Below are positions 1 to 10,226 of a stretch of DNA of 64,000 nt, piece by piece. The notes beneath the pieces were generated by a model, which did not search any database, had not been told where the DNA came from, and saw nothing but the letters and a program-made list of their open reading frames with translations. The position numbers were made by a program, and so were the translations under genes. The stretch's first letter is position 1, and every line of letters starts with the position of its first letter. Origin of the DNA: Variovorax sp. CF079 (GTDB lineage: Bacteria; Pseudomonadota; Gammaproteobacteria; Burkholderiales; Burkholderiaceae_C). The stretch spans positions 207,048 to 271,047 of the forward strand of contig NZ_FMZU01000008.1 in the NCBI RefSeq assembly GCF_900101545.1. Reading direction: 5' to 3'.

Positions 1-3000
1 GCATTGGTCAGCGAGGCGCAGACGATGCAGGCCGCCGCCAACCTCACGGTCGGCAACATCATCACCACGCTGCGCATGATCGGCCAGGTCGAGTGGGCCG
101 ACCTGATCGAGCCGGTGAGCCGTTCGCTGCGCGTGCTGCGCGAGCTGCCCAGCTTCACGCGCGAAAGCGAGCTCACGCGCCAGCAGATCACCCATGCGAT
201 GGAGCAGGTGGCACGCACCAGCCGCCGGCCTGAGCGCGAGGTCGCGCAGGCCGTGGTGCGCCTGGCCTTCGACGCGGCCTGTGATCCGCCCGAGGATGGG
301 GATGCCGAGACCCGCTGGTCGCAAGCCGAATGCACCGCCGGCTATTACCTGTTCGGGCAAGGGCTTCCGGCCCTGAGCTTTGCGCTGGCGCCGGCGGACG
401 GCACCGGCGCAGCGCGCATCGCGCCGCGCCTGAGCGCGCTGCGCGCCTGGCGCCCGACGCTCTACGTGCTGGCCGTGCTGGCCGGCACCGCGCTGCTGCT
501 GGCGGCGGCGGTCCAGGGCCTGAACCGCAGCGGCTGGCCCGATGCGCCCTGGCAGGCGCTGGTCGCGCTCGTGCTGCTCGCCTGGCCCCTGTCCGAAGCG
601 GTCATCGCGCTGGTGCACCGCATCATGGCCGAATCGACCCGCGTCCAGCCGTTGCCGCGGCTCGATTTCGCGCACGGCATTCCCGAGGTGCACCGGGTGC
701 TGGTTGCCATTCCGGCGCTGCTGAGTTCGGAAGCGGCCAATGTCCAGCTCGCGCACCGGCTCGAATTGCATTGGCTCGCCAACCGCGAAGCGCAGGCGCA
801 GTTCGCGCTGCTGACGGACTGGGCCGATGCCGTCGAACCCTCGCTGCCCGGTGATGCCACCCTGCTCGACGACGCGCTGCGGCGCATCGCCGCGCTCAAC
901 GACCGCTATCCCGCGCCGCCAGGGACGGTGCCGCGCTTCCTGCTGCTGCACCGCGCGCGCAGCTGGTGCGAGACCGAGCGGCGCTGGATGGGCTGGGAGC
1001 GCAAGCGCGGCAAGCTCGAGATGCTGCTGCGCCTCCTGGCCACGGGCGAGGACAGCGGCTTCCTGCCGCTGGCGCCCGGCCTGCAGCTGGCCGAGCGCAT
1101 CCCCTACGTGCTGACGCTCGACAGCGACACCGGCCTGCCGCCCGGCGCGCTGCGCGAGCTGGTCGCGGTGGCAGCCCATCCGCTCAATGCGCCGCAGCTA
1201 GACCTGGCCAGCCGCCGCGTGGTGAGGGGCTTCGGCATCTTCCAGCCGCGCATCGTCACGCCCTTCCCGGAGCGCAACGAACGTTCCTTCTTCCACTGGA
1301 TGTTCGCCGGCCAGTGCGGGCTCGACCCGTACAGCAGCAGCGCCTCTGACCTCTACCAGGACGTGTTCGGCAGCGGCTCCTTCACCGGCAAGGGTCTGCT
1401 CAACGTGCGCGCCGTCCATGCGACGCTGGACCGGCGCCTGCCGGACGGCGCGGTACTGAGCCACGACCTGCTCGAAGGCGCGGTGGCGCGCTGCGGCGTG
1501 GTGAGCGACCTGGTGCTGATCGAAGACCATCCGCATCACACCGGTGTGGCGGCCTCGCGCGTGCACCGCTGGACGCGCGGCGACTGGCAACTGCTGCCTC
1601 TGATGCTGCGCGCGCCGCGCTTCGGCATCGATGCGCTGGGCCTCTGGAAGATGAGCGACAACCTGCGCCGTGCGCTGGTGGTGCCGGCATCGACCGCGCT
1701 GCTCGCGTGGGTCGTCTTCACCGATGCGGTCCCGCTGCCCTGGGCGCTCGCGGCCGTCGCGGCGGCGCTGATGCTCGGCCCCATGCTCGGCGCACTGGCG
1801 GGCCTGGTGCCGACGCGGCGCTCGATCGAGCTGCGCCACTTCTTCGACGTCGGTTCCACCGAGCTGCTGCGCGCCATGGCCGGCGCGGCCTGGCAGTTCG
1901 TCCAGCTGGCCGCGCAGAGCCGCCTCTTGCTCGATGCCATGGTGCGCGCCGCATGGCGCCTGGCGGTGAGCCGCCGGCACCTGCTCGAATGGACCACTGC
2001 GGCCCAGGCCCAGGCGCAGGCCAGCTACCAGTTGGCGCCCTTTCTGCGCAACGGGGCGATCGCGAGCCTGGTCTGCATCGCACTCGCCGCGGCCGCGTTC
2101 TGGAGCCCGCATCCGTGGCTGGGCATGCTGGTGTTCGGGCTGTGGGCGCTGGCCCCGGTCGCGGCCTGGTGGGGCAGCCGCGTACCGGTGGGCAACGAAG
2201 GCACGCTGGCCGCCGAGCACCGCAACTACCTCGAAACGCTGGCGCGCGACACCTGGCGCTTCTTCGAGCAGGTGGTCGGGCCCGAGGACAATCACCTGCC
2301 GCCTGACAACCTGCAGTTCGAACCCGAGCCCACCATCGCGCACCGCACCTCGCCGACCAACATCGGCATGTACCTGCTGGCCAGCTGCTGCGCACGCGAG
2401 TTCGGCTGGCTCGACACCACGGCGCTCGTCGCCCGGCTGCAGGCGACCTTCGACACCATCGACCGCATGGACAAGCACCAGGGCCATCTCTACAACTGGT
2501 ACGACACGCGCTCGCTCGAGCTGCTGCTGCCGTCCTACGTGTCCAGCGTCGACAGCGGCAACCTTGCAGGCCACCTGCTGGCCGTGGCCCAGGCCTGCCG
2601 CAGCTTCGCGGCCGACGGCAGCGGCGCCGGCGCGCAACTCGAAGCCCTCGCCCTGCGCTGCGAGGCCTTGTGCGCGGGCATGGATTTCCGCGGGCTCTAC
2701 GACGCCAAGCGCCACCTGTTCCACATTGGCCTCAGGGTCGAGGAGAACGAGCTCGATGCGAGCTACTACGACCTGCTCGCCTCCGAAGCGCGGCTGCTGA
2801 GCTTCCTCGCCATCGCCAAGGGCGACGTGCCGCGGCGCCACTGGATGGCGCTCGGGCGGCCTTTTCTCTCGGTCGGCGTACGGCCCGGGCTCAAGTCCTG
2901 GTCGGGCTCGATGTTCGAGTACCTGATGCCCACGCTGGTGATGACAGAGCCGGTGGGCGGCCTGCTGCAGGTGGCCAACCTCGCGGCGGTCGGCGAGCAG

Positions 3001-6000
3001 CAGGCCTTCGGCAACATGCAGAACCTGCCATGGGGCGTCTCGGAGTCGGCCTACTTCGCGCAGGACCATTCGCTCGCCTTCCAGTACTCGCCCTTCGGCG
3101 TGCCGCGGCTGGCGCTGCGCCGCACGCCGCCCACCGACCGCGTGGTCGCGCCCTACGCCACCATGATGGCCGCCGTGCTCGCGCCGGCCGATGCGGTGGT
3201 CAACCTGCGGCTGCTCGAATCGCTCGGTGGGCGCGGCGAGTTCGGCTTCTTCGACGCGATCGACTTCACCGCCTCACGCCAGCCCGCGGGCCAGCCTTTC
3301 ACCGTGGTGCACAACGTCATGGCCCACCACCACGGCATGGCGCTGGTGGCACTGTGCAACGTCGTGTGCGACGGCGCGCCGCGCCGCTGGTTCGGCAGCG
3401 CGCCGCTTGTGCGGGCGCACGAGTCGCTGCTGCACGAGCGCACGCCGCGGCAGATCATCGGCAGCGCCGATCCGCGCATGCCGCCCGAGCCGGGCACCGG
3501 CGAGGCGCCGCCGATCTTCCAGCCGCGCGTGGTCGATCCTCACGAGCCCGGCTTCCAGCCCACCCACCTGCTGTCGAACGGCCACTACACCGTGGCGCTG
3601 CGCGCCAACGGCGCGGGCGTGAGCCGCTGGCGTTCGTTCAACGTGAGCCGCTGGCGCGACGATCCGCTGCGCGACGGCTACGGCACCTTCTTCTATGTGC
3701 GGGACATCGGCAGCCCGACGCTCACCTCGCTGACCGCCCTGCCCGCGCCCGGCGAAGAGTGGCGCTACCGCGCGCGCTTCCTGGCCGACCAGGTGCAGTT
3801 CGATGCCAGCGGGCCCGGCCTGCAGGCGCGCACCACGGTGCTGATCAGCCCCGAAGACGACACGGAGCTGCGCACGGTCGCGCTGCACAACACCGGCAGC
3901 GAGACGCGCACGCTGGAGCTCGTCTCGTACTTCGAACCGGTGCTCTCCGACCCCAAGGCCGACGAGGCGCACCCGTCCTTCGCCAACCTCTTCGTCGAGA
4001 GCCGCTGGGAGCCCGGCTGGCGCGCGCTGCTGCTGACGCGCAAGCCGCGCCTGCACGGCGACCCGGTGGTGGCCGCTGCGCACTTCGTGGCCTCGGTCGA
4101 TGCGCAGGTGCTGTCGGTCGACTGCATGACCGACCGGCGCGCCTTCATCGGGCGCAACCGCACGCTCGCGACGCCGACCCTCGATCCGCAATCGGCAGCG
4201 CCCGACGGCACGCCGGTCAGCGGGCTGGATCCCATCGCCTGCCTGCGCGTGCGCCTCGAGATCCCGCCGGGCGGTACGGCACGCGTGACCTTCGCCACCG
4301 CGGCCGACGAGGACGTGGAAGCCCTGATGCCCAGCATCGACCGCTACCTGCAGCCGATGCACGTCGAGCGCGCGACGCGCATGGCCGCCACGCTGGCGCA
4401 GGTGCGCCTGCGCGACCTCAGCATCGACCCGGCGAAGAACCAGGCGCTGCAGGACCTCACGACCATCCTGACCTACACCACGCCGCGCCCGATGCGCGAC
4501 CGCGGCCTCATCGACCTGCGCCAGATCTGGCGCTTCGGCATCTCGGGCGACAAGCCGATCGTGCTGGTCTACATCCACTCGATCGCCGGCAAGGGCCTGG
4601 TCGACACGCTGCTGCGCGCCCAGCCCTGGTGGGGCTTCGGCGGCGTGGCCTGCGACCTGGTGGTGCTCAACGGCGAGCCCAATTCCTACCTGATGCCGCT
4701 GCAGCGGGAGATCGAGGCGCTGCGCAGCCGCGTCGCGCAGCAGACGCAGAACAGCTTTCCGCGCAACGACGCGGCCGGCTTCTACCTGCTGCGCGACCAC
4801 GAAGTGGCGCCCTCGGAAAAAGCGGCGCTGTCGAGCCTGGCGCGCGCGGTCTTCACCGCCGACGGCCGCTCGCTCGAGATGCAGGTGGCGGCGCTGCGCG
4901 AAGCGACCTCGGCCGGCCCGGCGGCGGAAGATCTCGGCCCGCGCGTCCAGCTCTCGCTGCTGCCGCCTGCGGCCGAGCTCGCCGATGCGGTGACGGCGCC
5001 GCGGGGCGGCTTCGATGCCGAAAGCGGCGAGTTCCGTTTCGAGGTCGATCCCAACCGGCGCACGGCGCGGCCCTGGATCAACGTGATCGCCAACCCCTCC
5101 TTCGGCTTCCAGATTTCCGAATCGGGCACCGGCTACACCTGGGCTGTCAACAGCCGCCTGCACCAGCTCACGCCCTGGTCGAACGACCCGGTGCAGGACC
5201 CGGCCTTCGAGCACTACCTGCTGCAGGACCTCGATTCGCGCGAGCTGTTGCCGCTCACGCCGGCCAGCCGCGGCGGCGCTGCCGCCAGGCACCGCGTGCG
5301 CCACGGCCAGGGCTACACGGTGTTCGAATGCCTGCACCGCGACGTCGCGCTGGAGACCACCTTCTTCGCCGACCGCGACGAACGCATGAAGCTGGTGCTC
5401 GTCAAGGTGCGCAACGAGGGCACCCGCCCGCGCCGCCTGCGCGCGCTTGCGATGGTCGAGTGGCAGCAGGGCGCGGCGCGCGGCGAGCGCCGCACCGTCC
5501 ACACCTGGAAGCCCGAGGACCTGCCCGCGGTGTTCGGCCAGCAGCGCGAGTCGAGCACCGGCTTCGGCGGCAGCACCGGCTTCGTGGCGCTCGCCGGCTT
5601 GAACGGCGCGACCCAGTGGACCTGCGAGCGCAGCGAATTCTTCGCCGGGCACGGTGCGGTCGAAGTGCCCGACACGCTGGCCCAGCGTGCCGGCAGCGGC
5701 CTCGATGCCTGTGCCGCGGTGGCCGGCGACTTCCCGCTCGCCGCCGGCGCGAGTGCGAGCTTCACCTTCATGCTGGGCCAGGCCGACAACCCCGAGGCTG
5801 CGATGCAGATGGCGCGCCGCTGGCAACAGCGCGACGTGCCCGAGGCGCTGGCCGCGGCACGCGGCTTCTGGGACGAGCTGCTCGGCCGGCTGCAGGTACG
5901 CACGCCCGATCCGCTGTTCGATGCGCTGGTCAACCGCTGGCTCATCTACCAGACGCTGGTGTGCCGACTCTGGTCGAAGGCCGGCTTCTACCAGGCCGGC

Positions 6001-7350
6001 GGCGCCTTCGGCTTCCGCGACCAACTGCAGGACGCGATGGCTTTCGCGCTGACCGATCCGGCGCGCCTGCGCGAGCAGATCCTGGTCAACGCGGCGCGCC
6101 AGTTTCCCGAGGGCGACGTGCAGCACTGGTGGCACATGCCCGGCGGCGCCGGCGTGCGCACGCATTTCTCCGACGACCTGCTGTGGCTGCCCTATGCCGC
6201 CTCGCATTACGTCGAAGTCACGGCCGACCGCTCGGTGCTCGACGAAGTCGTGCCTTTCATCGACGGCCCCGGAATCCCCGACGGCGCCGAGGACGCCTAC
6301 TACGCACCGCAGACCAGCAGCCACACGGCCACCGTCTACGAACACGGCGCGCGCGCGATCGACCGCAGCCTCGCGACCGGCGTCCACGGCCTGCCGCTGA
6401 TGGGCACCGGCGACTGGAACGACGGCATGAACCGCGTCGGCCACGAAGGCCGCGGCGAATCGGTCTGGCTCGCCTGGTTCCTGTGCAGCGTGGTCGAGCG
6501 CTACGCGCCTTTTGCCGAGGCGCGCGGCGAGAAGGCACGCGGGGAGCGTTGGCAGGCCGCGCGCAAAGGCTGGATCGCCGCCCTGCACGGCGCCGGCTGG
6601 GACGGCGCCTGGTTCCGGCGCGCCTTCTTCGACAACGGCGCGCCGCTCGGCTCGGCGCTTAACGAGGAGTGCCGCATCGACCTGATCGCGCAGGCCTGGT
6701 CGGTGCTCTCGGGCGCCTCGGACACGAACCACGCCACGCAGGCCCTCGCATCGATGAAGGCCCATCTGCACGACGAGCCCGCCGGCCTGCTGCAGCTGCT
6801 GCATCCGCCGCTGGCGCATTCGCCCAACAACCCGGGCTACATCCAGGCCTACCCACCGGGCGTGCGCGAGAACGGCGGCCAGTATTCGCATGCCGCGGTG
6901 TGGGCGCTGATGGCACAGGCGCTCACCGGCGACACCGAAGCCGCATGGCACAGCTTCGAGGGCCTGAGCCCGGCGCACCGCGCGCGCCATCCCGAGCGCG
7001 GCCCCGCCTACGAGCTCGAGCCCTACGTGATGGCCGGCGACATCTACGGCGCCGCGCCCTACGTCGGCCGCGGCGGCTGGAGCTGGTACACCGGCTCGGC
7101 CGCATGGCTGCACCGCGCCGCCGTCGAAACCCTGCTGGGCCTGGCGGTGCACGGCGACCGGCTCTCGCTCACGCCGCGCGTGCCGGCGCACTGGCCGGGC
7201 TTCGAGATCACGCTGCGGCTCAAGGGCCGGGAACTGATCGTGCAGTACGGCGACGCCACCACGGCGGCGGTGCCCACGCACCACATCGCCCGAGGCGAAT
7301 GGACCATCTGGCGCACGCTGCCCGACAAGGCCGTGCTGCGCGTCGGCTGA
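1..7350 (+). CDS. ndvB: Cyclic beta-1,2-glucan synthase (NdvB/Cgs type), 5' partial
   Basis: Inner-membrane enzyme that makes cyclic osmoregulated periplasmic glucan from UDP-glucose. The frame is open from the first base and only TTG/GTG codons are available near the edge, while family members are about 2,800 residues, so roughly the first 350 residues probably lie outside the window. Seen in order (numbering from base 4): membrane segments near 150-205; GT84 glycosyltransferase domain with a DSD metal motif at 373-375 and an RWTRGDW motif near 520; more membrane segments near 558-605 and 680-727; a glycoamylase-like domain (NIGMYLLASCC near 785); and a C-terminal GH94 phosphorylase-like region with GDWNDGM at 2136-2142, where GH94 enzymes carry the general acid. 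In Brucella Cgs this region sets ring size. An OpgC-type acyltransferase at 23222-24394 could modify the product. Confidence 0.93.
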   Translation, partial: ALVSEAQTMQAAANLTVGNIITTLRMIGQVEWADLIEPVSRSLRVLRELPSFTRESELTRQQITHAMEQVARTSRRPEREVAQAVVRLAFDAACDPPEDGDAETRWSQAECTAGYYLFGQGLPALSFALAPADGTGAARIAPRLSALRAWRPTLYVLAVLAGTALLLAAAVQGLNRSGWPDAPWQALVALVLLAWPLSEAVIALVHRIMAESTRVQPLPRLDFAHGIPEVHRVLVAIPALLSSEAANVQLAHRLELHWLANREAQAQFALLTDWADAVEPSLPGDATLLDDALRRIAALNDRYPAPPGTVPRFLLLHRARSWCETERRWMGWERKRGKLEMLLRLLATGEDSGFLPLAPGLQLAERIPYVLTLDSDTGLPPGALRELVAVAAHPLNAPQLDLASRRVVRGFGIFQPRIVTPFPERNERSFFHWMFAGQCGLDPYSSSASDLYQDVFGSGSFTGKGLLNVRAVHATLDRRLPDGAVLSHDLLEGAVARCGVVSDLVLIEDHPHHTGVAASRVHRWTRGDWQLLPLMLRAPRFGIDALGLWKMSDNLRRALVVPASTALLAWVVFTDAVPLPWALAAVAAALMLGPMLGALAGLVPTRRSIELRHFFDVGSTELLRAMAGAAWQFVQLAAQSRLLLDAMVRAAWRLAVSRRHLLEWTTAAQAQAQASYQLAPFLRNGAIASLVCIALAAAAFWSPHPWLGMLVFGLWALAPVAAWWGSRVPVGNEGTLAAEHRNYLETLARDTWRFFEQVVGPEDNHLPPDNLQFEPEPTIAHRTSPTNIGMYLLASCCAREFGWLDTTALVARLQATFDTIDRMDKHQGHLYNWYDTRSLELLLPSYVSSVDSGNLAGHLLAVAQACRSFAADGSGAGAQLEALALRCEALCAGMDFRGLYDAKRHLFHIGLRVEENELDASYYDLLASEARLLSFLAIAKGDVPRRHWMALGRPFLSVGVRPGLKSWSGSMFEYLMPTLVMTEPVGGLLQVANLAAVGEQQAFGNMQNLPWGVSESAYFAQDHSLAFQYSPFGVPRLALRRTPPTDRVVAPYATMMAAVLAPADAVVNLRLLESLGGRGEFGFFDAIDFTASRQPAGQPFTVVHNVMAHHHGMALVALCNVVCDGAPRRWFGSAPLVRAHESLLHERTPRQIIGSADPRMPPEPGTGEAPPIFQPRVVDPHEPGFQPTHLLSNGHYTVALRANGAGVSRWRSFNVSRWRDDPLRDGYGTFFYVRDIGSPTLTSLTALPAPGEEWRYRARFLADQVQFDASGPGLQARTTVLISPEDDTELRTVALHNTGSETRTLELVSYFEPVLSDPKADEAHPSFANLFVESRWEPGWRALLLTRKPRLHGDPVVAAAHFVASVDAQVLSVDCMTDRRAFIGRNRTLATPTLDPQSAAPDGTPVSGLDPIACLRVRLEIPPGGTARVTFATAADEDVEALMPSIDRYLQPMHVERATRMAATLAQVRLRDLSIDPAKNQALQDLTTILTYTTPRPMRDRGLIDLRQIWRFGISGDKPIVLVYIHSIAGKGLVDTLLRAQPWWGFGGVACDLVVLNGEPNSYLMPLQREIEALRSRVAQQTQNSFPRNDAAGFYLLRDHEVAPSEKAALSSLARAVFTADGRSLEMQVAALREATSAGPAAEDLGPRVQLSLLPPAAELADAVTAPRGGFDAESGEFRFEVDPNRRTARPWINVIANPSFGFQISESGTGYTWAVNSRLHQLTPWSNDPVQDPAFEHYLLQDLDSRELLPLTPASRGGAAARHRVRHGQGYTVFECLHRDVALETTFFADRDERMKLVLVKVRNEGTRPRRLRALAMVEWQQGAARGERRTVHTWKPEDLPAVFGQQRESSTGFGGSTGFVALAGLNGATQWTCERSEFFAGHGAVEVPDTLAQRAGSGLDACAAVAGDFPLAAGASASFTFMLGQADNPEAAMQMARRWQQRDVPEALAAARGFWDELLGRLQVRTPDPLFDALVNRWLIYQTLVCRLWSKAGFYQAGGAFGFRDQLQDAMAFALTDPARLREQILVNAARQFPEGDVQHWWHMPGGAGVRTHFSDDLLWLPYAASHYVEVTADRSVLDEVVPFIDGPGIPDGAEDAYYAPQTSSHTATVYEHGARAIDRSLATGVHGLPLMGTGDWNDGMNRVGHEGRGESVWLAWFLCSVVERYAPFAEARGEKARGERWQAARKGWIAALHGAGWDGAWFRRAFFDNGAPLGSALNEECRIDLIAQAWSVLSGASDTNHATQALASMKAHLHDEPAGLLQLLHPPLAHSPNNPGYIQAYPPGVRENGGQYSHAAVWALMAQALTGDTEAAWHSFEGLSPAHRARHPERGPAYELEPYVMAGDIYGAAPYVGRGGWSWYTGSAAWLHRAAVETLLGLAVHGDRLSLTPRVPAHWPGFEITLRLKGRELIVQYGDATTAAVPTHHIARGEWTIWRTLPDKAVLRVG

Positions 7351-7383
7351 AAAAACCAAGGCGCAGCACAATTGGCGCCTGAC

Positions 7384-8289
7384 ATGGACAGCCTCGATCT
7401 CATCAAGACCTTTCGCGAAGTCGCCGCCCACGGCAGCTTCTCCCGAGCCGCCAGCAAGCTCGACATGTCCAAGGCGACGGTCAGCAAATACGTGGCCGAA
7501 CTCGAAACCCGCTTCGGCGTGCGCCTGCTCAACCGTTCGACCCGCTCGGTGAGCCTGACCGATGCCGGTGCGCTGCTGCTCGAGCGCAGCAAGCCGGTGA
7601 TGGAGATGGTGGAGCTCACCCAGGCCGAGCTGCAGGAGCATGCGAGCCGGCCCACGGGCCGCTTGCGCATCTCGGCGCCGCACGGCATGGGACAGGGCGA
7701 CCTGCCCAAGCTGCTGGCCCAGTTCATGGGCTACTACCCCGAGGTGAGCCTCAGCCTGCACCTGAGCAATCGCACGGTCGACATGGCCGAGGAGGCGATC
7801 GACCTGGCGCTGCGCTTCGGACCGATCGCGGACGACAACCTCATCGTGCGCAAGCTCACGCCCGTGAAGCTGGTGGTGTGCGCCTCGCCGCGCTACTGGA
7901 AGAACCACGGCATGCCGACCCGGCCGGCCGATCTGTCGCAGCACGAGGCGCTGACCCACTCGAAGCTGGGCCCCCATCCGCGGTGGCGCTTCGAGGTCGA
8001 CGGCCGGCCGCTGGACGTGCCGGTCAAGAGCCGCATGGATTCGACCGAGGGCGGGCCGCTGATCCAGGTCGCGCTGCTGGGTTTCGGCGTGCTCTACTTG
8101 CCTGCCCTGCTGGTGCAACCGCACATCGACCACGGCGAACTGGTGCCGGTGCTGCAGGACTTCGTGCGCAACGACATGTGGCTCTCGGCCGCCTACTTGC
8201 AGCGGCGCCACAACAGCGCGGCGCTGCGCGCGCTGCTGGACTTCCTGCAGACGCGCATCGGCGCAAAAAGCGCGCCCGGCCGCGCCTAA
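7384..8289 (+). CDS. LysR-family transcriptional regulator
   Basis: Predicted 301-residue DNA-binding regulator. The N-terminal winged helix-turn-helix covers about residues 1-60 (FSRAASKLDMSKATVSKYV), followed by a LysR substrate-binding domain of the type that acts on MDSLDLIKTF-starting proteins. The ATG at 7384 fits the family start; an in-frame TTG 12 bases upstream is possible but has no ribosome site. It follows the glucan synthase stop by 33 bases on the same strand, but nothing ties it to glucan synthesis. Its stop TAA shares four bases with the convergent permease gene (CTAA). Target and inducer are unknown. Confidence 0.88.
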   Translation: MDSLDLIKTFREVAAHGSFSRAASKLDMSKATVSKYVAELETRFGVRLLNRSTRSVSLTDAGALLLERSKPVMEMVELTQAELQEHASRPTGRLRISAPHGMGQGDLPKLLAQFMGYYPEVSLSLHLSNRTVDMAEEAIDLALRFGPIADDNLIVRKLTPVKLVVCASPRYWKNHGMPTRPADLSQHEALTHSKLGPHPRWRFEVDGRPLDVPVKSRMDSTEGGPLIQVALLGFGVLYLPALLVQPHIDHGELVPVLQDFVRNDMWLSAAYLQRRHNSAALRALLDFLQTRIGAKSAPGRA

Positions 8290-9476
8290 TCCCCGAGCAG
8301 CTCGCCGATCGGCTGCAGGTCTTCCACCCGGTCGCAGATTGCCTTCACGACCATCATGATCGGGATACCGAGCAGTAGGCCCCAGATGCCCCAGAGCCAG
8401 CCCCAGAAGATCACGCCGACGAACACAGCCACCGGGTTCATGCGACTGGTGCGGCTGGTGAGCCAGGGCACCAGCAGGTTGCCCACCAGCGTGTGCATCA
8501 GGAGCGAGACGCCGCCGACCACGAGCGCCATCTGGATGCTGTTGAACTGGAGAAAGGCCACCAGGCCCGCCGCCGCCATCACGATGACCGAGCCGAGGTA
8601 GGGGATGAGATTGGTCACTCCCGCGACGATGCCCCACACCGCGGCGTTGTCGACGCCGAGGGCCCAGAACGCGAGGCCGGTGGCGACGCCGACCACGGCG
8701 CTGGTGAGGATCTGCACCAGCAGGTAGCGCTCGATGTGCTGCGTGATGTCGTCGAGCACGTTCACCGTGATTCTTTTCTTCTGCAGGCTGGGCCCGGTGA
8801 TCTTCACCAGCTTGCGGCGGAAGGTGTCGCCCGAGCCGAGCGCGAAGAAGGTCAGGAAGGCGACCAGCGTGAGCTGCCCGACGGCGGCGATCAGCCCCAC
8901 CGTGCCGCTCCAGAGGTAGTCGCGCACGTTGAAGGTCGGCCGCTCGATGACCACGCGCGCCACGCCCTTGCGCGCTGCGACCTTGGCCGAGTTCTCCTCG
9001 GCGGCCTGTTCGAGCTGCGCCGCGGCCTTCTGCACCGTGTCGAGCGCGCTGGGGTCGGTGCTTCTGCCGCTGCGCACGGCCAGGCGCAGCTTCTGGGCGG
9101 CGACCGGCAGCGTATCGAGCAACTCGGAGGCGCTGCCGGAGAGCGAATAGCCGGTCCAGCCCACCCCGCCGCCGAGCCCGAGCAGGATCAGGGCCGCGCC
9201 GATCCAGCGCGAGATCTTCCAGCGTTCGAGCCAGCCGACCAGCGGCGCCAGCGCGTAGGTCAGCAGCAGGCTCAGCATCAGCGGAACGAACACGGCCTTG
9301 GCCCAGTGCAGCGTGAACACGCCGGCCAGCACCGCGATCACCACCAGCGCGGCGCTGCGCACGTCGACCGGCATGTGCAGCAGCACGCGCTCCGGTTCGG
9401 GGGCGGGGGGCTCTGCCGGCGGCTCGGCCTCCTTCTTCTGTTCGGCTTCCTTCTTCTGTTCGGCTTCGTCGTTCAT
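8286..9476 (-). CDS. AI-2E/PerM-family membrane transporter
   Basis: 396-residue polytopic inner-membrane protein of the AI-2E transporter (formerly DUF20) family. The charged N-terminus has a tandem EAEQKK repeat and a proline/glutamate-rich stretch, then two close membrane helices (about 35-90), a long soluble loop, and a C-terminal membrane block with a GVIFWGWLWGIWG motif near 360. Family members export diverse substrates (AI-2 by TqsA, Na+/H+ exchange in others), so the substrate cannot be read from sequence. Its ATG overlaps the algR stop by ATGA, so it is probably the last gene of an algZ-algR-permease transcript. Confidence 0.85.
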   Translation of the reverse strand: MNDEAEQKKEAEQKKEAEPPAEPPAPEPERVLLHMPVDVRSAALVVIAVLAGVFTLHWAKAVFVPLMLSLLLTYALAPLVGWLERWKISRWIGAALILLGLGGGVGWTGYSLSGSASELLDTLPVAAQKLRLAVRSGRSTDPSALDTVQKAAAQLEQAAEENSAKVAARKGVARVVIERPTFNVRDYLWSGTVGLIAAVGQLTLVAFLTFFALGSGDTFRRKLVKITGPSLQKKRITVNVLDDITQHIERYLLVQILTSAVVGVATGLAFWALGVDNAAVWGIVAGVTNLIPYLGSVIVMAAAGLVAFLQFNSIQMALVVGGVSLLMHTLVGNLLVPWLTSRTSRMNPVAVFVGVIFWGWLWGIWGLLLGIPIMMVVKAICDRVEDLQPIGELLGD

Positions 9477-10222
9477 CGTGGATCCTTGAGCGCCTCGCGC
9501 ACCGCCGACAGCTGGCGCCGCGACACCACCACCGGCTCCGGAATGCCGTCGAGCCGGAGCGCCCAGCCCTCGGCATCTTCACCGTCGTCGTATTTCTCGA
9601 GCGCCCGGATCGCCGCGCGCGCCACCAGCGCATTGCGGTGCACGCGCACGAAGCGCGCCGGATAACGCTCCTCGAATTCGGCCAGCGAGCCGTCATAGAT
9701 GTGGCTGCGCGTCGGCGTGCGCACCGTGAGGTACTTGAACTCGGACTTGAGGTAGAGCACCTCGGACATCGGCACGCGCTCGGTGCGCCCGCGGTCCTGG
9801 ATCAGCAGCACCTCCTGCGGTGCCTCGGTGGCCGCGCCGCGCCGCTCCTTCAGGTAGCGCTCGGCCTTCTGTAGCGCCTGCTGCAGCCGTTCAGCGCGCA
9901 CCGGCTTGGTCAGGTAGTCGACCGCTTCCAGCTCGAAGGCGGTGACCGCATGCGCCGCATGGGCCGTGACGAACACCACCGCCGGCGCACCGGCGCGCTG
10001 TCTCAGGCTGCGTGCGAGCTCGAGGCCGTCGATGCCGGGCATGTGGATGTCGAGCAGCACGAGATCGAATCGGGTGTCCGCCAGTTGTTCCAGCGCGCCG
10101 GCGCCGTGCGCGGCCTCTGCCACAACCTCCGCCGCCGGCGACTTGCAGTCGGCCAGCAGCGTGCGCAGCCGCGACCGGGCGAGGGTTTCATCATCGACGA
10201 TCAAGGTGCGGAGAGCGCTCAT
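9473..10222 (-). CDS. algR: LytTR-type response regulator, AlgR-like
   Basis: 249-residue cytoplasmic response regulator. The receiver domain has the acidic pair D10-D11 and the phosphoacceptor D58 in VLLDIHMPG; the C-terminal LytTR DNA-binding domain starts near residue 145 (MSEVLYLKSEFKYLTVRT) and includes FVRVHRNALV. The ATG at 10222 lies four bases after the kinase stop; a longer reading from 10258 would overlap the kinase gene and lacks support. The adjacent AlgZ/LytS-type kinase is the expected partner. In Pseudomonas the orthologous pair controls alginate and type IV pili; the targets here are not visible. Confidence 0.88.
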   Translation of the reverse strand: MSALRTLIVDDETLARSRLRTLLADCKSPAAEVVAEAAHGAGALEQLADTRFDLVLLDIHMPGIDGLELARSLRQRAGAPAVVFVTAHAAHAVTAFELEAVDYLTKPVRAERLQQALQKAERYLKERRGAATEAPQEVLLIQDRGRTERVPMSEVLYLKSEFKYLTVRTPTRSHIYDGSLAEFEERYPARFVRVHRNALVARAAIRALEKYDDGEDAEGWALRLDGIPEPVVVSRRQLSAVREALKDPR

Positions 10223-10226
10223 GACT

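Noticed and set aside
2670..6662. A 4-kb plus-strand frame inside the glucan synthase gene
   Set aside because: It is an Arg/Ala-rich frame-shifted shadow of a gene with clear motifs.
3274..9696. A 6.4-kb open frame on the minus strand across the glucan synthase, LysR and permease genes
   Set aside because: It is antisense to well-supported genes, has low-complexity Arg/Ala/Gly-rich sequence and no domain. Long stop-free antisense frames are expected at this G+C content; only its frame-mates that match families are kept.
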